From Flavonifractor sp. An82 (GTDB lineage Bacteria; Bacillota; Clostridia; Oscillospirales; Oscillospiraceae), in the NCBI RefSeq assembly GCF_002159265.1, contig NZ_NFHG01000002.1, forward strand, positions 186,001 through 250,000: a DNA stretch of 64,000 nucleotides, given 5' to 3'. This document shows positions 58,254-64,000 of the stretch, piece by piece (position 1 is the first letter of the stretch; each line of letters starts with the position of its first letter). The notes below the pieces were generated by a model that worked only from the letters and a program-made list of their open reading frames with translations, was not told the origin of the DNA and made no database searches. A program made the translations under genes and the position numbers.

Positions 58254-59692
58254 TGGACGTCGCCTCCTTTGGGGCTTTTCTTGTTCCAGTCAGTCTCCAG
58301 CTGGAAGGCGTGGGCGGCGTTGAGCACCGCGCCGTCACCCAAAGCGGGACCGATAAGCTGGGCGCCGATGGGCATGCCCTTGCCGTCAAAGCCGCAGGGC
58401 ATGGACAGGGCGGGCAGGCCGGCCAGGTTCACCGACACGGTGTAGATGTCGCTGAGGTACATTTTCAGAGGGTCGGTGAGGCTCTCGCCCAGCTTGGGGG
58501 CGGTGGTGGGGGCCACCGGAGTGAGGAGCAGGTCATACTTGGTAAAGGCCTCGTCAAAGGCCTTCTTGATGACCGCCTTCACCTGGAGGGCCTTTTTATA
58601 GTAGGCGTCGTAATAGCCGGAGGACAGCACGAAGGTGCCCAGCAGGATGCGCCGCTTTACCTCGGAGCCAAAGCCCTGGGTGCGGGTCTTGCAGTAGAGG
58701 TCGGTGAGATCCTCATAACCCTCTGCCCGCCAGCCGTACTTCACGCCGTCAAACCGGGACAGGTTGGAGGAGGCCTCGGCGGCGGCGATGATATAGTAGG
58801 TGGGCACCACGTACTCCATCACCGGCAGGGCAAATTCTTCCACCGTGGCCCCGCGGGCCTTGAGCACCTCGGCGGCGGCCAGCACGGCGGCCCGCACCTC
58901 GGGGTCCAGGCCCTCGCCGAAGCAGTCCACCGGCAGGCCGATCTTCTTGCCCTTCAGGTCGCCGGCGAGGGAGGCCAGCAGTCCCCCGGCGGGGGCGTCC
59001 AGGCTGGTGCCGTCCCGGGGGTCCTTGCCCTGAATCAGGTCCAGCACCGCCGCACAGTCGGCGGCGGACCGGGCGATGGGGCCCATCTGGTCCAGGGAGG
59101 AGGCGTAGGCGATGAGGCCGTACCGGGACACGGTGCCGTAGGTGGGCTTCATACCGGTGACGCCGCAGTAGGCGGCGGGCTGGCGGATGGAGCCGCCGGT
59201 GTCCGAGCCGATGGCGTACCACACCTCACCGGCTGCCACGGCGGCGGCGGCGCCGCCGGAGGAGCCGCCCGCCGCCCGGGTGAGATCCCAGGGGTTTTTC
59301 ACGGGGCCGTAGTGGGAGGTCTCGGAGGTGGAGCCCATGGCGAACTCGTCCATATTCAGCTTGCCCATGGACACCGCCCCGGCGGCACTCAAACGCTCCA
59401 CCACCGTGGCATCATAGCAGGGCACGAAGCCCTCCAGAATTTTGGAGGCGCAGGTGGTGGCCACCCCTTTGGTGCAGATGTTGTCCTTGTAGGCCATGGG
59501 TACCCCGGCCAGGGGGGAGGCGGACAGATCGGCCGCCTGGAAGGCGGGGCCGTCCACCGTCACAAAGGCGTTGTTATCCGGTTGGGCGGCATGGATGCGG
59601 GAGAGGGCGGCCTCCACCGCCTCCTGCTGGGACACCTCGCCGGAGCGGAGCTTTTCTGCCAGCTCCAGGGCAGTCAGTTCATACAGTTCCAT
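58250..59692 (-). CDS. gatA: Aspartyl/glutamyl-tRNA amidotransferase subunit A
   Basis: GatA is the amidase-signature subunit that releases ammonia from glutamine or asparagine. The 480 residues carry the Ser-cisSer-Lys triad: Lys in VPMAYKDNICTKGV near 80, the signature AAGGSSGGAAAAVAAGEVWY and Ser in GSDTGGSIRQPAAYCGVTG near 170. ATG 59692 follows GAGG. It lies 10 bases downstream of gatC and overlaps gatB. Confidence 0.97.
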   Translation of the reverse strand: MELYELTALELAEKLRSGEVSQQEAVEAALSRIHAAQPDNNAFVTVDGPAFQAADLSASPLAGVPMAYKDNICTKGVATTCASKILEGFVPCYDATVVERLSAAGAVSMGKLNMDEFAMGSTSETSHYGPVKNPWDLTRAAGGSSGGAAAAVAAGEVWYAIGSDTGGSIRQPAAYCGVTGMKPTYGTVSRYGLIAYASSLDQMGPIARSAADCAAVLDLIQGKDPRDGTSLDAPAGGLLASLAGDLKGKKIGLPVDCFGEGLDPEVRAAVLAAAEVLKARGATVEEFALPVMEYVVPTYYIIAAAEASSNLSRFDGVKYGWRAEGYEDLTDLYCKTRTQGFGSEVKRRILLGTFVLSSGYYDAYYKKALQVKAVIKKAFDEAFTKYDLLLTPVAPTTAPKLGESLTDPLKMYLSDIYTVSVNLAGLPALSMPCGFDGKGMPIGAQLIGPALGDGAVLNAAHAFQLETDWNKKSPKGGDVQ

Positions 59693-59702
59693 GTGTTCTA
59701 CC

Positions 59703-59990
59703 TCACTCTACCGCCTTGGGGACCAGGAAGGTCTCGCCGTCCCCGGCGGGAGACCCTGCCAGCAGGGTCTCCCGGTCGTAGGACGGTACCACCTGATCGG
59801 AGCGCAGCACGTTTTTCAGGGGGAAAATGTGGCTCAGAGGCTCCACATCGGTGGTATCCAGGGTGTTGAGCACATCCATATAGGCCACGATGCGCTCCAG
59901 CTCCGCCGTCATGGCGGTTTTCTCCTCCGCCGGCAGCTGGAGCCGGGAGAGCTGGGAGATATAGTCAACCATATCCTCGGTGATTTTCAT
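59703..59990 (-). CDS. gatC: Aspartyl/glutamyl-tRNA amidotransferase subunit C
   Basis: This 95-residue protein is the small stabilising subunit that wraps GatA and GatB: VDYISQLSRLQLPAEEKTAM, ELERIVAYMDVLNTLDTTDV and EPLSHIFPLKNVLRSDQVVP are typical. ATG 59990 follows AAGGAGG. It begins 12 bases after the aspS stop. Confidence 0.95.
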   Translation of the reverse strand: MKITEDMVDYISQLSRLQLPAEEKTAMTAELERIVAYMDVLNTLDTTDVEPLSHIFPLKNVLRSDQVVPSYDRETLLAGSPAGDGETFLVPKAVE

Positions 59991-60002
59991 ATTTGATCCT
60001 CC

Positions 60003-61301
60003 TTAAGGTTCCAGGCGGGTGCGGTCTCTGGGGAAGAGGCAGGCCCGACGGACGTTGTCCAATCCGCACAGCTGCATGGTCAGACGCTCCAGGCCGATGC
60101 CCAGGCCGCCGTGGGGGGGCATGCCGTGCTTGTGGATCATGAGATAGCTTTCGAACTCTGCCGGGTCCATATCCCGGGCCTTCATCTTGGCCACCTGAGC
60201 GGCGTAGTCGTGGATACGCTGGCCGCCGGTGGTCACCTCCAGGCCCCGGAACAGCAGGTCGAAGGACAGGGTGAACCGGGCGTCGTCGGGATCGTCCATG
60301 GCGTAGAAGGGCCGCTTCTTGCTGGGATAGTGGGTGACGAACACAAAGTCGCTGCCCCACTCCTCCTTGGCGTATTTGCCGATGGCGTGCTCCTCCTCCG
60401 GCTCCAGATCGAAGGGGTCCCGGATCTGATAGCCGTACTTCTCTGCCGCCAGCCGCTTGATCTCGTCGAAGCGGACAGCGGGGATTTTAGAGGCGTCGGG
60501 CAGCTCTACCCCCAGCAGAGCCAGCTCAGCGAAATACTCGCGCTTGAGCAGCTCCATCAGATGCTGGAGGAAGCCCTGCTCCATCTCCATGATCTCGGTA
60601 AAGGACTGGATATAGCCTATTTCAAAATCCAGGGAGGTGTACTCGTTCAGGTGGCGCTGGGTGGAGTGCTTCTCCGCCCGGAATACGGGGGCCACCTCGT
60701 ATACCCGCTCAAAGGCGCCCACCATGGTCTGCTTGTAGAACTGGGGGGACTGGGCCAGGAAGGCCTTTTTGCCAAAGTAGTCCAGCCGGAAGATGTTGGA
60801 CCCGCCTTCGGCCCCGGCGTGGACGATCTTGGGGGTGTGGATCTCGGTAAAGCCCTGACACTGGAGATAATCCCGGAAGGCCCGGCCAATGGCGGCCTGG
60901 ATGCGGAACACCGCCCGCTCCTTGGGAGCTCTCAGCACCACCGGACGCAGGCCAAGCTCGGTGTCCAGGTTCAGGTCCAGCTTCTTCTTGGACAGGGGCA
61001 CCGGCAGGGGAGCGGCGGGACGGGAGAGGACCGTCAGCCGGGCGTCGGTCAGCTCTTTCCCACCGGGAGCCCGGGGCTCTTCCCGCCAGGTGCCTGCGGC
61101 GGTGACAGCGCACTCCTCGGTAGCCCCGTCCAGGGCGTCCTTTTTGGTGCACACGCACTGGACCAGGCCGGTCCGGGTACGCAGGGTGACGAAGGTGATG
61201 CCGCCCATGTCCCGCAGGGCATGGACTGCGCCGTGGATGGTGACGGGCTGGTTATTCCGGCCCTCCACCGCTTTGTCGATTTGTCTTGCCAGGAATACCA
61301 T
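60003..61301 (-). CDS. aspS: Aspartate--tRNA ligase, archaeal-type, probably non-discriminating
   Basis: This 432-residue class II synthetase lacks the bacterial GAD insertion, so it is the archaeal/eukaryal-type AspRS found in many Clostridia beside GatCAB. Motif 2 lies in VYEVAPVFRAEKHSTQRHLN and motif 3 in GLGIGLERLTMQLCGLDNVR. The N-terminal anticodon-binding fold carries GAVHALRDMGG; a His at this place is, as I recall, found in non-discriminating enzymes and Trp in discriminating ones. It would charge tRNA(Asn) with Asp for GatCAB to amidate. ATG 61301 is preferred over GTG 61310, which is too close to AAAGG. Confidence 0.93.
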   Translation of the reverse strand: MVFLARQIDKAVEGRNNQPVTIHGAVHALRDMGGITFVTLRTRTGLVQCVCTKKDALDGATEECAVTAAGTWREEPRAPGGKELTDARLTVLSRPAAPLPVPLSKKKLDLNLDTELGLRPVVLRAPKERAVFRIQAAIGRAFRDYLQCQGFTEIHTPKIVHAGAEGGSNIFRLDYFGKKAFLAQSPQFYKQTMVGAFERVYEVAPVFRAEKHSTQRHLNEYTSLDFEIGYIQSFTEIMEMEQGFLQHLMELLKREYFAELALLGVELPDASKIPAVRFDEIKRLAAEKYGYQIRDPFDLEPEEEHAIGKYAKEEWGSDFVFVTHYPSKKRPFYAMDDPDDARFTLSFDLLFRGLEVTTGGQRIHDYAAQVAKMKARDMDPAEFESYLMIHKHGMPPHGGLGIGLERLTMQLCGLDNVRRACLFPRDRTRLEP

Positions 61302-61334
61302 ACCGTTCACAACCTTTCTTGTTTGAAAAAATAA

Positions 61335-61592
61335 AAAAAGTCCCGAAGTCGATCAAAACGACTTCGGGACGGAAAAACTCCGCGGTACCACCCGTAGTTG
61401 CCCCATCACCTTTGATGGAGCCACTTGGAACTCTTAACGCGAGTAATACGGACGAACCTACCTCCCAGACGGGACTCGGCACATCGGCTCAAAAGTGTTG
61501 CGCCATCCCATCCTGCCGGACCGGGCTCTCAGTCGGTGACCCGGATTCTCTGTCGGCTCTCACGGGCGGCGGTCTTTGTCGCAGCCTTTATG
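61335..61592 (-). ncRNA. T-box riboswitch leader of the aspS-gatCAB operon
   Basis: On the minus strand the leader runs from about 61592 to the terminator. The T-box core GGGTGGTACCGCG (61393-61381) is the conserved antiterminator sequence that pairs with the tRNA acceptor end. The competing terminator is a 12-base stem (61340-61370) followed by seven T residues. Stem I lies in about 61590-61490; an AAC triplet at 61499-61497 on its 3' side could be an Asn specifier, which would fit the pathway, but the fold was not computed. Uncharged tRNA(Asn) would then switch on the operon. Clostridial transamidation operons are known to use T-boxes. Confidence 0.9.
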
Positions 61593-61597
61593 GGCGT

Positions 61598-61626
61598 AGT
61601 ATATGCGCTTTTTTTCGGAAAAGCAA
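61598..61626 (-). promoter_or_regulatory. Sigma-A promoter of the aspS-gatCAB operon
   Basis: On the minus strand TTGCTT (61626-61621), a 17-base spacer and TATACT (61603-61598) precede the T-box leader. Confidence 0.8.
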
Positions 61627-61715
61627 CTGTGAATTTTGACAAAATCTGCCCTAGGCAAAGGGAAGCGCTCTATGTTACAATGGGGAAAACCAGCGAAGAA
61701 AGGGGGTAGGACGGT

Positions 61716-62285
61716 GTGAAAAACTGGGACCAGCTCTACGCGGAATGTATGGATTGCCGCAGGTGCAGCCTGGCCGATACCCGGCACAATGTGGTCTTTG
61801 GCGAGGGCGCCCGGGACGCGGAGGTCATGTTTATCGGCGAGGGCCCCGGCGAGCAGGAGGACCTGACTGGCCGTCCCTTTGTGGGTCGTGCGGGCCAGCT
61901 GCTGGACGACATGCTCACCATGATCGATCTGCGCCGGGACAAGGTTTTCATAGGCAACATGGTCAAGTGCCGTCCGCCGGGAAACCGGGACCCGCTGAAC
62001 ATTGAGCAGGAGGCCTGTATCGGCTATCTGCGCAATCAGGTGGCCCTCATCCGGCCCAAGATCATCGTCTGTCTGGGCCGCATTGCCGCCATCCGGCTGA
62101 TGAAGGACGACTTCAAGATCACCCGGGAGCACGGCCAGTGGATGGAGAAGGCCGGGGTGTGGATGATGGCCATGTTCCATCCCTCCGCCCTGTTGCGGGA
62201 CCCCTCCAAGCGGCCGGAGAGCTTTGTAGATCTGAAGACCCTCCAGGCCAAGATCCGGGAGGTCTGCACCCACACCTATGAATGA
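61716..62285 (+). CDS. Uracil-DNA glycosylase, family 4 type
   Basis: This 189-residue repair enzyme removes uracil from DNA. It has the 4Fe-4S cysteines of family 4 (CMDCRRCSL at residues 11-19, CRPPGNRDP near 86 and ACIGYLRNQ near 100), motif [21 protein letters not shown] near 41-60 and motif [12 protein letters not shown] near 150. It starts at GTG 61716 after AAGGGGGTAGG. It is divergent from the aspS operon and ends in a strong terminator. Confidence 0.93.
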   Translation: MKNWDQLYAECMDCRRCSLADTRHNVVFGEGARDAEVMFIGEGPGEQEDLTGRPFVGRAGQLLDDMLTMIDLRRDKVFIGNMVKCRPPGNRDPLNIEQEACIGYLRNQVALIRPKIIVCLGRIAAIRLMKDDFKITREHGQWMEKAGVWMMAMFHPSALLRDPSKRPESFVDLKTLQAKIREVCTHTYE

Positions 62286-62321
62286 AAATTGGGACCTGCC
62301 AGCGGCAGGTCCCAATTTTTT
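62285..62321. terminator. Terminator between the glycosylase and desulfidase genes
   Basis: Sixteen-base perfect arms (AAAATTGGGACCTGCC and complement) with loop AGC serve the converging genes. Confidence 0.9.
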
Positions 62322-62336
62322 GTTTTCGGAAAGCAA

Positions 62337-63617
62337 TCAGCAGGGCTCCCGGGTCATCATGTCCAGGATCACATGGTCGGTTTCCCGCATGCCCTGGCGG
62401 CCCAGCTCGCCCACGTTCTGGATGGTATGCTCCACGCCGTCGCTGATGATGCCGTCGCCGGTGCGGAACTCCTGGCCGTTCTGGTACATCTGGTAGCCGA
62501 AGATACCGGCCTCCACCGCCATGCTGATCTTGGCGGCGCAGCTGGACTTGGCGCCGTCGCACACCACGCCGGAGTGGAAGGCCAGGGCGTTGACGATGGT
62601 GTGCTTCACCTGGTCGTAGCCGCCTCCCAGCAGGTAGCAGATGCCGGCGCCCGCGCCGGCCCCGGCGCTCACCGCGCCGCAGAAGGCGGACAGGCGGCCG
62701 ATGTAGGTCTTCTGGTGGATGGTGCACAGGTCGGACACTGCCAGGGCCCGATACATCCGCTCCTCCGGGATACCAAGGCTGCGGGCGTACTCGATGACGG
62801 GCACCGAGGCTGTGATACCCTGATTGCCGCTGCCCGACACGATGACCACCGGCATCTCGCAGCCGTTCATCCGGGCGTCGGAGCCGGCGGCAGCCTTGGC
62901 CCTAGCCCGCCGCTCCAGGGAGGCCTCGGTACTCATGAGCACCTTGCCCACGTTGGCGCCGTAGGCGTGGAGCAGGCCTTCCTCCGCAATGGCCATGTTG
63001 TACTGGATCTGGGGGTCCAGCAGGGGGCGCAGGTCTTCCACATCCACGCTGTCGGCAAAGTCCACAATGCCCTGGATGGAGAGAATGGACCGGTCGGTGA
63101 GGTCGGTCTCCTGCTCTCCCTCCACCGGCAGGTCGATCTCCTTCACCCCGTCCTTCTCCAGCAGCACGATGTTGGTATGGTAGTTGGCAATGCGCAGGGT
63201 GACGGTGTGGCCGCCGCCGGTGAGGGTGATGGTGTAGTCAAAGGTCAGAGGGGTGTCGGCCAGATGGACCTCTATGGTATGAGACTGGAGGAAGACGGTC
63301 ATCTCCGCCTTCTGCTCCTCGGTCACCACGGAAATGACCTCCAGCGCCTTGTCCGCATCACCGGCCACCAGACCGGCAGTGACAGCGGCGGGGATGCCCT
63401 TGAGACCGCCGGTGTTGGGGACAATGACGCTCTTCACATTTTTCACCAGGTTGCCGCTGACCTGGACGGAGACCGTGTCGGGGAGACAGCCCAGGGCCCG
63501 GCGGGCCACCGCCGCGCCGTAGGCCAGGGCGATGGGTTCGGTGCAGCCCATGGCGGGCACCAGCTCCTCCCGCAGGATCTGCAAATAGGCTTGATAGTGA
63601 GGGTGGGATTGATCCAT
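62337..63617 (-). CDS. L-cysteine desulfidase/UPF0597 family protein (CyuA/YhaM-like)
   Basis: This 426-residue protein matches the family that contains CyuA, an Fe-S enzyme splitting L-cysteine to pyruvate, ammonia and sulfide, and is distantly related to L-serine dehydratase. Hallmarks are ELVPAMGCTEPIALAYGAAV near residue 20, MNGCEMPVVIVSGSGNQGIT near 270 and GVVCDGAKSSCAAKISMAVE near 365, whose cysteines are likely cluster ligands. ATG 63617 follows GGAAGGAAGG; the frame continues upstream only through the promoter. Some relatives may act on other amino acids. Confidence 0.88.
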   Translation of the reverse strand: MDQSHPHYQAYLQILREELVPAMGCTEPIALAYGAAVARRALGCLPDTVSVQVSGNLVKNVKSVIVPNTGGLKGIPAAVTAGLVAGDADKALEVISVVTEEQKAEMTVFLQSHTIEVHLADTPLTFDYTITLTGGGHTVTLRIANYHTNIVLLEKDGVKEIDLPVEGEQETDLTDRSILSIQGIVDFADSVDVEDLRPLLDPQIQYNMAIAEEGLLHAYGANVGKVLMSTEASLERRARAKAAAGSDARMNGCEMPVVIVSGSGNQGITASVPVIEYARSLGIPEERMYRALAVSDLCTIHQKTYIGRLSAFCGAVSAGAGAGAGICYLLGGGYDQVKHTIVNALAFHSGVVCDGAKSSCAAKISMAVEAGIFGYQMYQNGQEFRTGDGIISDGVEHTIQNVGELGRQGMRETDHVILDMMTREPC

Positions 63618-63677
63618 ATCAGTTCCTTCCTTCCGCATTGGTACAAAGGAGACAGGGTTTATTTGATTCGTACTCTT

Positions 63678-63706
63678 ATCATAGCGGAGGGCGTGGGGAT
63701 TGTAAA
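63678..63706 (-). promoter_or_regulatory. Sigma-A promoter of the desulfidase gene
   Basis: On the minus strand TTTACA (63706-63701), a 17-base spacer and TATGAT (63683-63678) lie 60 bases before the start. Confidence 0.75.
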
Positions 63707-63715
63707 GGGGGACGG

Positions 63716-63745
63716 TTGCGCCGGGGCGGCGGAACGTGGTACAAT
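63716..63745 (+). promoter_or_regulatory. Sigma-A promoter of the glycerate kinase gene
   Basis: TTGCGC (63716-63721), an 18-base spacer and TACAAT (63740-63745) lie 37 bases before the start. The promoter is back-to-back with that of the desulfidase gene, 9 bases apart. Confidence 0.7.
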
Positions 63746-63782
63746 TCTGGAAGAAGCACAGAGCCAGGGGGAGGAGAGAGCC

Positions 63783-64000
63783 ATGGAGCTGCGGGAGCAC
63801 TGCGACCGGATCGTGGCGCGTGCCATCGCCGCGGTGCAGCCGGATATAGCGGTGAGCCGGGCGCTGGCGGGATGCTCCTTTGGCCCGGGGCGGCTGGTGC
63901 TGGTAGCAGTGGGTAAGGCGGCCTGGTCCATGGCCCGGGCGGCCTGGACGGCGCTGGACGGCCGGGTGGATGACGGCATCGTCATCACCAAGCACGGGTA
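63783..64000 (+). CDS. Glycerate 2-kinase (DUF4147 type), 5' part only
   Basis: The frame opens at ATG 63783 after GGGGGAGGAG and runs off the right edge after about 72 codons. The visible part matches the start of MOFRL/DUF4147 glycerate kinases: an N-terminal helix (MELREHCDRIVARAIAAVQP), then RLVLVAVGKAAWSMARAAW and DDGIVITKHG, which form the first Rossmann-like strands. The family phosphorylates D-glycerate to 2-phosphoglycerate. The catalytic MOFRL domain is outside the window. Confidence 0.82.
   Translation, partial: MELREHCDRIVARAIAAVQPDIAVSRALAGCSFGPGRLVLVAVGKAAWSMARAAWTALDGRVDDGIVITKHG

Overview
The window looks like a chromosomal segment of a high-GC, spore-forming, strictly anaerobic gut clostridium of the Oscillospiraceae (Flavonifractor, Lawsonibacter or Pseudoflavonifractor type). 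The evidence is Spo0A and SpoIVB, the indirect Asn-tRNA route (AspRS plus GatCAB under a T-box), a CIRCE-controlled clpB, SLH-anchored surface enzymes, a hybrid cluster protein, an orphan lysine-fermentation gene (kal) and a gene set resembling flavonoid or polyphenol catabolism. The genus is inference; no rRNA gene is present.

Positions 1-15000 are an accessory island. Two mirrored modules, each a TetR regulator, an intrinsic terminator and a heterodimeric ABC permease-ATPase pair, diverge from 3235-3400, where two sigma-A promoters each carry their own inverted-repeat operator. Downstream are four SAM-dependent methyltransferases, a small membrane protein, an AT-rich AraC regulator and the first half of an MptD-type ECF S component that is cut off by mobile-element cargo genes. 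A repeated 16-bp element, GTTAG-N6-CTAAC, precedes both ABC pairs, the first methyltransferase and the S component, which suggests one regulon. The island ends in nested inverted repeats and a tRNA T-arm fragment beside a five-gene tRNA cluster (15044-15525).

Positions 15600-34990 are mostly core genes: an HD protein, clpB, a MATE exporter, kal, murC, cca, a sugar ABC importer without its own ATPase together with a LacI regulator and malQ (operator pair and a possible leader peptide upstream), an SLH-anchored phosphodiester glycosidase, hemW and an RluA-type pseudouridine synthase. Positions 35025-39931 hold the most interesting metabolic set: a PhlG/phloretin-hydrolase-family C-C hydrolase, an Fe-S/FMN/FAD ene-reductase-like enzyme and an iron-sulfur-flavoprotein-like reductase, divergent from a LysR regulator. 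It is followed by hcp, with a CRP/FNR-type palindrome at about -41.5.

Positions 41700-64000 carry a cation/proton antiporter, a TetR and TSCPD pair with back-to-back promoters, a surface 5'-nucleotidase, the sporulation genes spoIVB and spo0A, a pentapeptide-repeat protein, an alanine/glycine symporter, an unrecognised membrane-anchored extracytoplasmic protein, a Na/phosphate cotransporter with a PhoU domain, a second MATE exporter, the T-box-aspS-gatCAB operon, a family-4-type uracil-DNA glycosylase, a cysteine desulfidase family protein and the start of a glycerate 2-kinase. Most units end in strong intrinsic terminators, many shared by converging genes.
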